DNA of 64,000 bases from Achromobacter pestifer (lineage in GTDB: Bacteria > Pseudomonadota > Gammaproteobacteria > Burkholderiales > Burkholderiaceae_B): positions 124,001 through 188,000 of the forward strand of contig NZ_CADIJX010000003.1 in assembly GCF_902859625.1 (NCBI RefSeq). Reading direction: 5' to 3'. Both the position numbers and the translations under genes were made by a program. Shown here piece by piece: positions 37,398 to 47,313 of the stretch (its first letter is position 1; each line of letters begins with the position of its first letter). The notes beneath the pieces are model-generated. The model had not been told where the DNA came from. It was given only the letters and a program-made list of their open reading frames with translations, and made no database searches.

Positions 37398-37425
37398 CTT
37401 GAAAACCTTCCATTGGCCCCCACAT
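37398..37425 (+). promoter_or_regulatory. Sigma-32 (RpoH) promoter of htpG
   Basis: A -35 element CTTGAAA (37398-37404) and a -10 element CCCCACAT (37418-37425) are separated by 13 bp. They match the heat-shock consensus CTTGAAA / CCCCATNT with one mismatch in the -10 region. It lies about 88 bp before the htpG start. Confidence 0.72.
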
Positions 37426-37512
37426 CAGTAGGGTTTCCCGGATCCCGCGTGGGCATGTCGCCCCGGCATCCCTTTGTTTTGTCCCTAATTTAATCGACCT
37501 TCACGTAAAACT

Positions 37513-39411
37513 ATGAGCCAAACCGCCACGTCCTCCACGTCCGAAACCCTGGGGTTCCAGGCCGAGGTGAAGCAGCTGCTGCACCTGATGATCCATTCGC
37601 TGTACAGCAACAAGGAAATCTTCTTGCGCGAGCTGGTGTCGAACGCATCGGACGCTTGCGACAAGCTGCGCTTTGAAGCCATCGATCAGCCCGAGCTGCT
37701 GGAAGGCGGTGGCGAACTGGCCATCACCGTCAGCTACGACAAGGCGGCCCGCACGATCACGATCTCCGACAACGGGATCGGCCTGTCGCGCGACGAGGCC
37801 GTGGCCAACCTGGGCACGATCGCCCGTTCTGGCACGCGGGAGTTCTTTTCCCAACTGACGGGCGACAAGCAGAAGGATGCGCAACTGATCGGCCAGTTTG
37901 GCGTGGGTTTCTATTCCTCGTTCATCGTGGCGGACAAGGTCACGGTGGTCAGCCGCCGTGCGGGCGCCACGGACGCGATTCAGTGGGAGTCCGACGGCCA
38001 GGGCGAATTCACCATTGCCGCCGCTGAAAAAGCCACGCGCGGCACTGACGTGACGCTGCATCTGCGCGCCGACGAAGACGAATTGTTGAACGGCTGGAAG
38101 CTGCGCGAGATTCTGCGCCGCTATTCGGACCACATCTCCCTGCCGATCCGCATGGCCAAGGAAGATTGGGACCAAGAAAAGGGCGAGCAGGTCAAGACCG
38201 ACGAACTGGAAACAGTGAACCAGGCCAGCGCGCTGTGGGCCCGCAATAAGTCGGACGTGACGGAAGAGCAGTACCGCGAGTTCTACAAGACGGTGTCGCA
38301 CGACTACGACGATCCGTTGGCCTGGACGCACAACCGCGTGGAAGGCCGCAGCGAATACACGCAGCTGCTGTATGTGCCGAAGCACGCGCCGATGGACATG
38401 TGGGACCGTGACGGCCGCCACGGCGTGAAGCTGTACGTGAAGCGCGTTTTCATCATGGACGACGCCGATCAGCTGTTGCCGTCGTATCTGCGCTTCGTGC
38501 GCGGGGTGATCGATTCGGCCGACCTGCCGCTGAACGTGTCGCGTGAAATCTTGCAGGAAAGCCGCGATGTGCGCGCGATCCGTGAAGGTTCGGCCAAGCG
38601 CATCTTGTCGCTGCTGGAAGATCTGGCGGAAAACAAGCCCGAAGACTACGCCACGTTCTGGTCGGAATTCGGCCAGGTGTTGAAGGAAGGCGCGGGCGAA
38701 GACTCGGCCAACCTGGAACGCATTGCCAAGCTGATGCGCTTTGCGTCCACGCATTCGGGCGATCAGGCGCAGACGGTGTCGTTCGCCGACTACGTGTCGC
38801 GCATGAAGGAAGGCCAGGACAAGATTTACTACGTGACGGCGGACACCTTCGCCGCGGCCAGCAACAGCCCGCACCTGGAGATCTTCCGCAAGAAGGGCAT
38901 CGAAGTGCTGCTGCTGTCTGACCGCGTGGACGAATGGATGCTGTCCTATCTGCGCGAATTCGATGGCAAGTCGCTGGTGTCGGTGGCCAAGGGCGGCCTG
39001 GACCTGGCTGAACTGGCCGACGAAGAAGAAAAGAAGCACCAGGCCGAAGTGGCCGAGGACTTCAAGCCGCTGGTCGAGCGCCTGCAAAAGACGCTGGAAG
39101 AGCAGGTCAAGGAAGTGCGCGTGACGTTGCGTCTGGTGGATTCCCCGGCGTGCGTGGTGGTGGGCCAGAACGAACTCAGCCCGCATCTGTTGCGCATGCT
39201 GAAGGCCGCCGGCCAGGAAGCGCCGAACGTGAAGCCGGTGCTGGAAATCAATCCGGAGCACCCGTTGCTGGCGCGTATCCGCGCGGCGGAAGACGGCGAG
39301 TTCGACCAATGGGCGCGTCTGCTGCTGGATCAGGCGTTGCTGGCCGAAGGCGCGCAGATCGCCGACCCGGCTGCGTTTGTGAAGCGCTTGAACGCGCTGC
39401 TGCTGAAGTAA
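37513..39411 (+). CDS. htpG: Molecular chaperone HtpG (Hsp90)
   Basis: A 632-residue bacterial Hsp90. The GHKL ATPase domain has [20 protein letters not shown] (N-box), [15 protein letters not shown] (G1) and [18 protein letters not shown] (G2). The middle-domain segment [14 protein letters not shown] carries the catalytic Arg loop. The C-terminal dimerisation region is complete. It is a cytosolic heat-shock chaperone. The ATG lacks a strong ribosome site. A heat-shock promoter lies upstream and a terminator follows. Confidence 0.97.
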   Translation: MSQTATSSTSETLGFQAEVKQLLHLMIHSLYSNKEIFLRELVSNASDACDKLRFEAIDQPELLEGGGELAITVSYDKAARTITISDNGIGLSRDEAVANLGTIARSGTREFFSQLTGDKQKDAQLIGQFGVGFYSSFIVADKVTVVSRRAGATDAIQWESDGQGEFTIAAAEKATRGTDVTLHLRADEDELLNGWKLREILRRYSDHISLPIRMAKEDWDQEKGEQVKTDELETVNQASALWARNKSDVTEEQYREFYKTVSHDYDDPLAWTHNRVEGRSEYTQLLYVPKHAPMDMWDRDGRHGVKLYVKRVFIMDDADQLLPSYLRFVRGVIDSADLPLNVSREILQESRDVRAIREGSAKRILSLLEDLAENKPEDYATFWSEFGQVLKEGAGEDSANLERIAKLMRFASTHSGDQAQTVSFADYVSRMKEGQDKIYYVTADTFAAASNSPHLEIFRKKGIEVLLLSDRVDEWMLSYLREFDGKSLVSVAKGGLDLAELADEEEKKHQAEVAEDFKPLVERLQKTLEEQVKEVRVTLRLVDSPACVVVGQNELSPHLLRMLKAAGQEAPNVKPVLEINPEHPLLARIRAAEDGEFDQWARLLLDQALLAEGAQIADPAAFVKRLNALLLK

Positions 39412-39431
39412 TCAGCAAACGCGGTAAAGCG

Positions 39432-39458
39432 AAGGGCGCCTGTGAGGGCGCCCTTTTT
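39432..39458 (+). terminator. Intrinsic terminator of htpG
   Basis: Stem AAGGGCGCC / GGCGCCCTT with a 6-nt loop and a T run, 20 bp after the htpG stop. Confidence 0.9.
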
Positions 39459-39540
39459 GTTTGTTGCATTGGGAAATTCTCAATATTCACGCTGATCGAA
39501 CGCCTGGGCCGGTGGATAAAAGCCAACACCCGCAAGCACG

Positions 39541-41706
39541 CTACACGGTGGGAATAAGCACCGCATCCAACGCCAGCGCACCTTTGCCTTCGGGCAGCGC
39601 CAACAACGGGTTGATCTCTGCCGAACTGAAGTCCTTGCGCCGCGAATAGGCAAAGCGCGACAGCGCGACCAGCGCATCGGCCAAGGCGTCGATATCGCAA
39701 GGCGGCGCACCGCGCGCGCCTTGCAGCAATGCGTAACCCTTGATTTCCCGGATCATCGATAGCGCCTGCTGGCGTCCGAAGGGCGCCAGGCGGAAGCTGA
39801 CGTCTTTCAGCACTTCCACGAATACGCCGCCCAGTCCGAACATGACGACGGGGCCGAATACCGGATCGCAATGCACGCCCGCGATGCACTCGACGCCTTG
39901 GGGCGCCATGGGGGCGACCAGGATGCCGTCGATGCGGGCGTCGGGGCGATGGGCGCGGACGTTATCCAGGATGGCGTCGTGGGCGCGGCGCACGGCGTCG
40001 TCGCCGGACAGGCCCAGCTTGACGCCGCCGATGTCGCTCTTGTGGAGGATGTCGGGCGACACCACTTTAAGCACCACGGGGCCACCTGCGCGCGCAGCGG
40101 CAAGCACGGCTGCGTCCGCGTGAGTGGCCAGCGTGCAGTCGGGCACGGGCATGCCGGCTTCGCGCAGCACCGCCATCGCCTGAACTTCGTTATAGGACGC
40201 CAGCTTCGGCGCGGCGTCATCGGAAGCGATTGTGGTCACGTCTGCATCGACATCGACATCCGCATCGGTATCTGTCGCCAGATTGGCTACCGCGCCGATG
40301 GTTCGGATCGCGGCGCTGGGGTCTGTGAACACCAGCGCGCCCAGGCGTTCCAGTTCGCGCCGGCGTGCGGGCGGAAACAGGGCGCAGATGGCCAGCGGTA
40401 CGTTGGGCCTGCGTGCACGCATTTCGCGGGCGAAGGTTTCAAAGGTGGGGCCAAGGGCTTCCGACGACCCCGCCGCGGCCAGGAAGACGGCCAGGGCGTC
40501 GTAGCGGTCGTCGGCCAGCATGTCTTCGGCGGTGGCCAGCAGCAGGCCGGGTTCGGAGACGGCTTGGCCAGTGACGTCGACGGGGTTGCGCGCGCTGGCG
40601 AAGGGCACCCGTTCCAGCAGCCTGGCCTGGGCCTCCACTGCGGGTTCGGGCAGCGACAGTCCGGCGTCTTGCGCATCGTCGGCCATCAGGGCGCCGACTC
40701 CGCCCGAGATCGTGAAGATGCCCAGGCGCTTGCCTTGGGGCCGTTGCTTCCAGGTGTCCAGCGCATAACCCAGATTGAAGAATTCTTCGATGGTGCGGGC
40801 GCGCACGGCGCCGTATTGGCGGAATAGCGCATCGTAGACGGCGTCGTCGCCTGCCAGCGCAGCGGTGTGCGACGCCGCGGCTTGCGCGCCGGCCTGGGTG
40901 CGGCCGATCTTGGTGACGACCACGGGCTTGCCGGCGTCGCGCGCGGCGGACAGGGCGCGGCGCAGTTTGGTGCCGTCACGGCAGCCTTCCATGTACGTCA
41001 TGATGACGCGCGTGTCGTCGTCATGGGCCAGCCATTCGATGCAGTCCGCGACGTCGATGTCGGCTTCGTTGCCCGTGCTGATCCAATGCGACAGGCCCAG
41101 GCCTCGGTCTCGCGCCATGCAGTATGCATAGGCGCCGAACGCGCCGCTTTGCGACACCATGCCAATGCCGCCGGGGGCGACCGTGCCGTTGGCCGGGGCG
41201 GGGGAAAACGTGGCGTAGATATTGCGCCGGATGTTCATGAAGCCCAGGCAATTGGGGCCCAGCAGCCGGATGCCACGTTCGCGAGCGATGCCGCACAACT
41301 GTTCTTGCATGGCGACGCCGGGTGCGCCGGTTTCCGAGAATCCCGATGTGAACACCACCGCGCCGCCGACCTGGCCTGGGCGCGCGCGCGCCAGTGCCTG
41401 GGCGGCGTGCGCGGCAGGTACGGCCAGGATGACGAGATCGGCCTCGGAGTCCAACGCGGCCAGGTCCGGTGCTGTGGGCAGGCCCTGCACGGCTTGCGCG
41501 CGCGGGTTGATGGGCAGGATGCGGCCGTCGTAGCCGTGCTGACGCAGCAAGCTGACCGGCATGGCGCCGATCTTGCCGGGCGTGGCGGAGGCGCCCACGA
41601 TGGCAATGCTGCGGGGGTTGAAGAGGCGGGACAGCGAGGGGTCGGGAAGCGGAGGCATGGGGTGGGTGAAGACGTGTCGGTGAGAATGTTCAGAAGCAGC
41701 CGTCAT
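39541..41706 (-). CDS. ADP-forming acyl-CoA synthetase, fused alpha and beta domains
   Basis: A 721-residue NDP-forming CoA ligase. The N-terminal CoA-binding domain begins RSIAIVGASATPGKIG, followed by the ligase domain with LGPNCLGFMN, GMVSQSGAFG and the phospho-acceptor His280 in AAASHTAALAGDD. The C-terminal ATP-grasp part contains GPVVLKVVSPDILHKSDIGGVKLGL and CDPVFGPVVMFGLGG. An Asp-rich linker (DTDADVDVDADV) joins the halves. It activates a carboxylic acid to its CoA ester. Its start overlaps the reductase gene, placing it last in a leftward catabolic operon. The acid is unknown. Confidence 0.88.
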   Translation of the reverse strand: MTAASEHSHRHVFTHPMPPLPDPSLSRLFNPRSIAIVGASATPGKIGAMPVSLLRQHGYDGRILPINPRAQAVQGLPTAPDLAALDSEADLVILAVPAAHAAQALARARPGQVGGAVVFTSGFSETGAPGVAMQEQLCGIARERGIRLLGPNCLGFMNIRRNIYATFSPAPANGTVAPGGIGMVSQSGAFGAYAYCMARDRGLGLSHWISTGNEADIDVADCIEWLAHDDDTRVIMTYMEGCRDGTKLRRALSAARDAGKPVVVTKIGRTQAGAQAAASHTAALAGDDAVYDALFRQYGAVRARTIEEFFNLGYALDTWKQRPQGKRLGIFTISGGVGALMADDAQDAGLSLPEPAVEAQARLLERVPFASARNPVDVTGQAVSEPGLLLATAEDMLADDRYDALAVFLAAAGSSEALGPTFETFAREMRARRPNVPLAICALFPPARRRELERLGALVFTDPSAAIRTIGAVANLATDTDADVDVDADVTTIASDDAAPKLASYNEVQAMAVLREAGMPVPDCTLATHADAAVLAAARAGGPVVLKVVSPDILHKSDIGGVKLGLSGDDAVRRAHDAILDNVRAHRPDARIDGILVAPMAPQGVECIAGVHCDPVFGPVVMFGLGGVFVEVLKDVSFRLAPFGRQQALSMIREIKGYALLQGARGAPPCDIDALADALVALSRFAYSRRKDFSSAEINPLLALPEGKGALALDAVLIPTV

Positions 41707-42698
41707 GCAAAGCGCACGACGCTGCGGCCCGTGCTGCCGCGTTCCAGCAAGGCAGCCAGCGCCTGCGGCAAGTCCTTGGGTTCGATCACGCGCGAAGCAA
41801 GGGCCAGGCGCGACGGGCGGTAGTCGGTAGCCAGTCTTTGCCAGAGTTCGCGGCGCAGCGGCATGGGGCTGTTGGCATTGATGCCCAGCAGCTTCACGCC
41901 GCGCAGGATGAACGGGATGACCGAGCCGGGCAGGTCCGCGCCGCCCGCATTGCCGAAAGCGGCCGCCACGCCGTCCGGGCGCAGGCTGGCCAGGGCGTGG
42001 GCCAGCAGCGGCCCGCCAACGGAGTCAATGACGCCAGCCCAGCGCGCGCTCATCAGCGGTTTGATCGGACCCGATAGGTCTGGCGGCGCGATAACCTCGG
42101 CGGCGCCCAGCGACCGCAGATAGCTTTCGGCCTCTGGCTTGCCGGACATGGCGCACACCGTGTAGCCACGTTGGCTGAGTATGTCGATGGCAATGCCCGC
42201 AACGCCACCGGTGGCGCCCGTGACCAGGACGCTGCCCTGGTCGGGCGTCAGCCCGCAGTGTTCCATCCAATGCAGCGACAAGGCGGCCGTGTAGCCGGCA
42301 GCGCCCAACACGGCGGCGTCCAGCAGGCTGATGCCACGCGGCAGAGGCAAGACCCAATCGTGACGCACGCGCGCATATTCCGCATAGCCGCCGTCGCAAT
42401 CCACGCCAATGCCAAAGCCATGCACCACGACTTCCTGCCCGGGCGCCAGGGCAGGGTCGGCCGACTGCACGACCGTGCCGGCCAGGTCGATGCCACCAAT
42501 GCGCGGGTAGTTGCGAATGACGTTGCCGCGCCCGGCCTGGGCCAGCGCATCCTTGTAGTTCAGGCCCGCATAGGCCACCTTGATCAGCGTGTCACCGGCA
42601 GATAGTTCATCCACCGACAGCGTGTCGAAGCGACCTTGCGGCAAGGCGCCGTCCGGGCTGCCATGCAGCCGATAAGCCTGGAATTCTAGGTTGGCCAT
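41703..42698 (-). CDS. YhdH/AcuI-type acrylyl-CoA or quinone reductase
   Basis: A 331-residue zinc-free medium-chain dehydrogenase. YAGLNYKDALAQAGRGNVIRNYPRIGGIDLAGTV, HGFGIGVDCDGGYAEYARV and VTGATGGVAGIAIDILSQRGYTV are characteristic of the YhdH/YhfP family, in which AcuI reduces acryloyl-CoA with NADPH. The ATG is set by GGAG six bases upstream. It overlaps the acyl-CoA synthetase gene by 4 bp and follows an acyl-CoA dehydrogenase, suggesting reduction of an enoyl-CoA in the same pathway. Confidence 0.85.
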   Translation of the reverse strand: MANLEFQAYRLHGSPDGALPQGRFDTLSVDELSAGDTLIKVAYAGLNYKDALAQAGRGNVIRNYPRIGGIDLAGTVVQSADPALAPGQEVVVHGFGIGVDCDGGYAEYARVRHDWVLPLPRGISLLDAAVLGAAGYTAALSLHWMEHCGLTPDQGSVLVTGATGGVAGIAIDILSQRGYTVCAMSGKPEAESYLRSLGAAEVIAPPDLSGPIKPLMSARWAGVIDSVGGPLLAHALASLRPDGVAAAFGNAGGADLPGSVIPFILRGVKLLGINANSPMPLRRELWQRLATDYRPSRLALASRVIEPKDLPQALAALLERGSTGRSVVRFA

Positions 42699-42716
42699 GC
42701 GGGTCTCCAAAGTGGG

Positions 42717-43886
42717 TCAGGCGCGCGCCAACAGGCGGCGGGCAAGCGTGGCGCGATGTAGTTCATTGGCGCCGTCGTAGATGCGGAAAGGGCGCATTTC
42801 TTGCCAGATCATGGCGACCGGCGTGTCGTCCGACAGTCCTGACGCGCCCATCATCTGCACTGCGCGGTCGGCCACGCGGTTCACGGCTTCGGACACGAAG
42901 ACCTTGGTCATGGCACTGTGCTGCTTGACGGATAGCCCTGCATCCATGCGTTGGGCGCAGTCCAGCGTCATCAGGCGGCTGGCGTGCAGATCGATGTGCG
43001 AATCGGCGATCATGGCCTGGATCTGTTGCAGGTCGGCCAGGCGCGAACCAAAGGACTCGCGCTGGGCAACATAGGCCTGTGCGGTGTCCAGGGCGCGGCG
43101 GGCACGGCCGATGTACCGCATGCAGTGGGACAAACGCGCGGGTTCCAGCCGCAGTTGCGCATGTTCCAGGCCCCGGCCGGGTTCGCCCAGCACGGCGTCC
43201 TCGCCCACCTCGCAGCCGTGCAGTTCGATCTCGGCGTGGCCGCCGATCTGATAACCGGTGACCATGCCGATGTCACGCACGACGCGGTAACCCGGGGTGT
43301 CGGCGGGGACCAGGAACAGGGTGGCGCCGATATCTGTTTGCGCCAGCACCAGCGCAAAGTCCGCACCCACGCCGCCGCTGATGAATTGCTTGTGTCCGTT
43401 CAGCACCCAGCGATCGCCGTGCCGCTCGGCGCGGGTGCGCAGCATCGACGGGTCGGAACCGGCGCCTGGCGCGGGCTCGGTCATGGCAAAGCAAGCGCGC
43501 TGCTCCGCGCGGATCAATGGACGCAGATAACGCTCCTGCTGGGCGGGCGTGCCCAGGCGCAGCAGTGTCAGCATGTTGGGTTGGTCAGGGGCGGCGCAAT
43601 TCAGCGCGGCGGGCCCGAGAAAGCCGCGTCCCGCCGCTTCCAGCACTTGGGCCAGCGCGACCCAGCCCAGGCCCAGTCCACCCCACTCCGTGGGCAATTG
43701 GGGGGCATACAGGCCGGCCCGGCGGGCTTGTTCACGCAGCCCCGCCACGCAGTGGTCCAGGGCGGCCACGTCGCGGGCGATGGCGGGCGATTCCGCCGGG
43801 ATGGCAACGTCGTCCACGAACTGGCGCACACGCTCGCAGAGGTCTTGCAAGGCGATGTCGCCGTTCGGTTGATCTTCTTGTCGCAT
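42717..43886 (-). CDS. Acyl-CoA dehydrogenase, Asp-variant
   Basis: A 389-residue FAD enzyme. It has CFAMTEPAPGAGSDPSMLRT and HKQFISGGVGADFALVL (flavin-binding middle domain) and the C-terminal QMMGASGLSDDTPVAMIWQEMRPFRIYDGANELHRATLARRLL. Where many family members have a catalytic Glu in YEGT, this has Asp in YDGANE, as in the ACAD10/11-like branch. It would oxidise an acyl-CoA to the enoyl-CoA. It sits between a Bug receptor gene and the YhdH-type reductase in one operon. The substrate is unknown. Confidence 0.88.
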   Translation of the reverse strand: MRQEDQPNGDIALQDLCERVRQFVDDVAIPAESPAIARDVAALDHCVAGLREQARRAGLYAPQLPTEWGGLGLGWVALAQVLEAAGRGFLGPAALNCAAPDQPNMLTLLRLGTPAQQERYLRPLIRAEQRACFAMTEPAPGAGSDPSMLRTRAERHGDRWVLNGHKQFISGGVGADFALVLAQTDIGATLFLVPADTPGYRVVRDIGMVTGYQIGGHAEIELHGCEVGEDAVLGEPGRGLEHAQLRLEPARLSHCMRYIGRARRALDTAQAYVAQRESFGSRLADLQQIQAMIADSHIDLHASRLMTLDCAQRMDAGLSVKQHSAMTKVFVSEAVNRVADRAVQMMGASGLSDDTPVAMIWQEMRPFRIYDGANELHRATLARRLLARA

Positions 43887-43892
43887 GACGGG

Positions 43893-44870
43893 TTATTCCT
43901 CGATCTTCACGCCGGCCTGACGGACCACGGCTCGCCACTTGTCCGTCTCGTCGGTGATATGCCGGCCGAATGCCTCCGGCGTGCCGCCAGTGGCTCGCAT
44001 GCCCAACCCCGCGAAGTAGCGTCGAACCTCGGGGTCTGCCAGCACGGCATTGATCTGGCGGTTCAGCAGGGCGATGGCGGTCTGCGGCGTGCCGGCTGGC
44101 GCCATCACGCCCCACCAGGAAGAGGCGACCAGCGGCACGCCCAATTCCGTTAGCGTGGGCACGTCGGGCAATTCGGGATTGCGTGCCGCCGCGGCGATGG
44201 CGACAGCTCTCAGGCGGCCCGCCTGAACTTGCGGATAGACCGGCGCCAGGTTGTCGAAGCTCAGTTGCACCTGGCCGCCGACGAGGGCCGTCGCGGCTTC
44301 ACTGCTGCCCTTGTACGGGATGTGCCGCAATGCGATTCCGGTCTGGTGGGCGAATTGTTCGCCAGCCAGATGCGGGATGCTGCCGGTGCCTGCCGTGGCA
44401 AAGGTCAGGCCTTGCTGCTGGGTGGCGGCGAGTTTCAGCGCGTCCAGGGTGTGGATGGGGCTGGCGGCAGGCAATAGCAGATAGACCGGGACGTCGGTGG
44501 CCCACACCACGGGCACCAGGTTCTTTTGCACGTCGTAGGGCAGCTTTGCGTAGAGCACGCTGTTGGTGGCCAGGTTGGCGGTGCCCATCAGCAAGGTGTA
44601 GCCGTCGGGGGCCGCCGCAGCCACATAGGCCGTGCCGATCTGCGTCGCGCCACCCGCTTTGTTCTCCACCACCACGGTCTGGCCAATCAGCGGCGCCAGC
44701 TTGCGGGCGATCATGCGGGCGGCGGTGTCGGCGCCGCCGCCGGCCGCGTAGGGCACGATCAGCCGGATGGGATGATCGGGATAGGCTGCGATGGCGGTCA
44801 GCGGCGTTCCGGCCGTTGCCACGAGAGCGGCGGCGCACAACGCACGCAATGCTTGAGTGAATGGATGCAT
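43893..44870 (-). CDS. Bug-family (TTT) substrate-binding receptor
   Basis: A 325-residue periplasmic receptor with a signal peptide (LRALCAAALVATAGTPLTAIAA). The family start is YPDHPIRLIVPYAAGGGADTAARMIA, followed by VVENKAGGATQIGTAYVAAAAPDGYTLLMG and the loop IALRHIPYKGSSEAATALVGGQVQ. Such receptors are very numerous in Alcaligenaceae and bind carboxylates or aromatic acids. No TctA/TctB membrane genes are nearby. The ATG follows GGAGACCGCC. It may bind the substrate of the surrounding acyl-CoA pathway. Confidence 0.92.
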   Translation of the reverse strand: MHPFTQALRALCAAALVATAGTPLTAIAAYPDHPIRLIVPYAAGGGADTAARMIARKLAPLIGQTVVVENKAGGATQIGTAYVAAAAPDGYTLLMGTANLATNSVLYAKLPYDVQKNLVPVVWATDVPVYLLLPAASPIHTLDALKLAATQQQGLTFATAGTGSIPHLAGEQFAHQTGIALRHIPYKGSSEAATALVGGQVQLSFDNLAPVYPQVQAGRLRAVAIAAAARNPELPDVPTLTELGVPLVASSWWGVMAPAGTPQTAIALLNRQINAVLADPEVRRYFAGLGMRATGGTPEAFGRHITDETDKWRAVVRQAGVKIEE

Positions 44871-44883
44871 GGCGGTCTCCGGG

Positions 44884-45867
44884 CTACTGGATCTTGGTGC
44901 CGGTGGACTGCACCAGCTTGCCCCACCATGCGGTCTCATCCGCGATCTGCTTGGCGAATTCGGCGGGGGTGCTGCCCAACGGTTCGGCGCCCAGTTCCTG
45001 GAAGCGGGCCCGCAACTGGGGATCCTGCAAGGCCTTGACCACGGCGGCATGCAAGCGGTCGACCACGGCGGGCGGGGTGCCGGCGGGCGCCATCAGACCT
45101 TTCCAGGCCATCACCACGAACCCCGGCTGACCCGCTTCGCTAAAGGTGGGAACGTCGGGCGCGGCGGAAGCACGCGCATCGCTGGGCACGGCCAATGCGC
45201 GGATGGTGCCTGCCTTCACCTGCGGCAGCAGTGCCGGCATGTTGTCGATCATGAAATCGATATGGCCCGCCACCAGGTCGGTGAGCGCGGGGCCCGTTCC
45301 CTTGTAGGGCACATGCTCTGCTTGCAAGCCGGCCTTTTGCTTGAGCAATTCGCCAGCCAACTGCGCGGGCGAACCATTGCCGGGTGAACCGAAAGACAGC
45401 TTGCCCGGATTGGCGCGCGCGTACTGCAAGAATTCCTGCAAGGTCTTGGCTGGCAGGGACTTCTTGACCACCATCAGGTTGTGCTCTTTCTCGATGCAGG
45501 TGATGGCAACCAGATCCTTGGCCGGATTGAACGGCATGTTGGCGTACAGGCTGGGGTTGATGACCGTGGGACCGGCCGCGGCCAGCAGCAGCGTGTAGCC
45601 ATCGGGGGCGGAGCGGGCAACGAAGTCGCCACCGATGTTGCCGCCGGCGCCAGGCTTGTTTTCGACGATGACCGTCTGGCCCAGGATGGGGTGCAGCGCC
45701 TCGGCCAGCAGCCGTCCCAGAATGTCGGTCGATCCGCCAGGCGCGAAGGGAATGATCAGCCGGACGGGCTTGTCGGGATAAGCGGCCACGGCGTGCGGCG
45801 TCACGGCCGCGAAGGCAAGTGCGGCCGCCGTGGCGGCGATCCATTTTGGCAGGTGCTTGTGCAGCAT
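44884..45867 (-). CDS. Bug-family (TTT) substrate-binding receptor, second copy
   Basis: A 327-residue paralogue of the preceding receptor. It has a signal peptide (KWIAATAAALAFAAVTPHAVA), YPDKPVRLIIPFAPGGSTDILGRLLAE, IVENKPGAGGNIGGDFVARSAPDGYTLLLAA and HVPYKGTGPALTDLVAGHIDFM. Two different Bug receptors in one operon suggests related ligands, or a pathway with more than one input. It sits 13 bp upstream of the first receptor gene in transcription. Confidence 0.92.
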   Translation of the reverse strand: MLHKHLPKWIAATAAALAFAAVTPHAVAAYPDKPVRLIIPFAPGGSTDILGRLLAEALHPILGQTVIVENKPGAGGNIGGDFVARSAPDGYTLLLAAAGPTVINPSLYANMPFNPAKDLVAITCIEKEHNLMVVKKSLPAKTLQEFLQYARANPGKLSFGSPGNGSPAQLAGELLKQKAGLQAEHVPYKGTGPALTDLVAGHIDFMIDNMPALLPQVKAGTIRALAVPSDARASAAPDVPTFSEAGQPGFVVMAWKGLMAPAGTPPAVVDRLHAAVVKALQDPQLRARFQELGAEPLGSTPAEFAKQIADETAWWGKLVQSTGTKIQ

Positions 45868-45931
45868 GTCAGTCTCCTTTGGTTCAGGGCCGCCGGCTTC
45901 TTGTGGCCGGGGTCCCGGGGTTCGCCCAGGC

Positions 45932-47098
45932 CTAGCGGCCGGGCATATAACCTGCTTGGGACAGCGTATGGCGGGCGATGGTCAGTTGATGGATCTGACT
46001 GGTGCCTTCGTACAAGCGGAACAGGCGCACATCGCGATAGAAGCGTTCAATGCCCTGATCGGCGATGTAGCCGTAGCCGCCGTGCATCTGCACGCACCGA
46101 TCCGCCACGCGGCCACACATTTCCGACGCGAAGTACTTGCAGATCGATGCATTCAGCGTCACATCCTGGCCGGCGTCGCGTTCGCGCGCGGTTTGCAGCA
46201 CCAGCGCCAGCGCGGCCTGGATTTCCGTCTGGCAGTCGGCCAGCATCGCCTGGATCAGCTGAAAGTCCATCAGCGGCTTGCCAAACTGCTGGCGTTCGGC
46301 CACGAAGCGCATGGTGTCGTCCAGCATGCGGATGGCCGGCCCGATGCACAGCGCGGCCAGATGGATGCGTTGCTTGTTCAGGACTTTCATGGCGGTCTTG
46401 AAACCCATGCCCGCTTGGCCGCCGATGATGTTGGCGGCAGGGACTCGGCAGTCCTCGAAATGAACGGATGACACGGGCGACCCCGCCTGGCCCATCTTGT
46501 CGTAGGGCTGCCCGGTGGACAGGCCGGGCGTGCTGCGTTCCACGATGAACGCCGAAATGCCTTTGCCGCCAGGGGCGTCGGGATCGGTGCGCGCCATGAC
46601 GGTGAACAGCCCGGCCAACGGCGCATTGGTGATGAAGCACTTTTCGCCGTTCAGCACGTAGCTGTCGCCATCGCGCACGGCGGTGGTACGCAAGGCGGTG
46701 GCGTCCGAGCCCGCCTGGGGTTCGGTCAGGGCGAAGCAGCCCGTCAGTTCGCCGGATGCCAGCCGGGGCAGATAACGCGCTTTCTGCTCATCGGTGCCGT
46801 CGGCCACCAGCGCTTCGGAGCCAATGCCGGTATTGGTGCCCACCCGGGCGCGGAACGCCACGGAACACTGCGAGAGTTCAAGCGCGGCCCGGATCAGTTC
46901 TTCGGTGCTCATGCCGGCGCCGCCGTAGGCTTCGGGGATCGAATACCCGAACATGCCCTGGGCTGCCATGGCGCGCACCAGATCGTCCGGCACCTCGTCC
47001 AGGCGAGCCACTTCGGCCTCTCGCGGCACCAGCTGTTCGCGGACAAAGCGGCGCAGCGAGTCGAGGAAATTGGGGAAACCGTCGGGGTCCCTGATCAT
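45932..47098 (-). CDS. Acyl-CoA dehydrogenase
   Basis: A 388-residue FAD-dependent acyl-CoA dehydrogenase with the usual signatures CFALTEPQAGSDATALRT, GEKCFITNAPLAGLF, QMHGGYGYIADQGIERFYRDVRLFRLYEGTSQIHQLTIARH. The C-terminal YEGTSQI holds the usual catalytic Glu, unlike the other acyl-CoA dehydrogenase of this operon. The chosen ATG has GGAG seven bases upstream. It is the first gene of the leftward operon and faces two IclR regulators. Confidence 0.93.
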   Translation of the reverse strand: MIRDPDGFPNFLDSLRRFVREQLVPREAEVARLDEVPDDLVRAMAAQGMFGYSIPEAYGGAGMSTEELIRAALELSQCSVAFRARVGTNTGIGSEALVADGTDEQKARYLPRLASGELTGCFALTEPQAGSDATALRTTAVRDGDSYVLNGEKCFITNAPLAGLFTVMARTDPDAPGGKGISAFIVERSTPGLSTGQPYDKMGQAGSPVSSVHFEDCRVPAANIIGGQAGMGFKTAMKVLNKQRIHLAALCIGPAIRMLDDTMRFVAERQQFGKPLMDFQLIQAMLADCQTEIQAALALVLQTARERDAGQDVTLNASICKYFASEMCGRVADRCVQMHGGYGYIADQGIERFYRDVRLFRLYEGTSQIHQLTIARHTLSQAGYMPGR

Positions 47099-47313
47099 GA
47101 AGTGTCTCCGTTTTTCTTGGATATCCAGCCTGCCTGCCGGCGACGTTCCGGTTCCGGGGCGACTGGAAACCCAGGCTAGCAAAGCGGCGGAGAATACGAG
47201 ACAAGTGTTTTGATATCTTGAACGTTTTGACGGCCAGCCTGCCTGGCCTTGCTCTATCATCAGCAGCAACGGTGCCGCGCATTCGCCGCAGTGCCGACTT
47301 CCGGATTGCGACC

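Noticed and set aside
37501..39309. 602-residue leftward frame opposite htpG
   Set aside because: Shadow of a strongly conserved gene; no independent motif or ribosome site.
40230..40275. Short GC-rich direct repeat coding for an Asp/Val/Ala-rich linker
   Set aside because: Explained as a flexible linker between the two halves of the acyl-CoA synthetase, not a mobile or CRISPR repeat.
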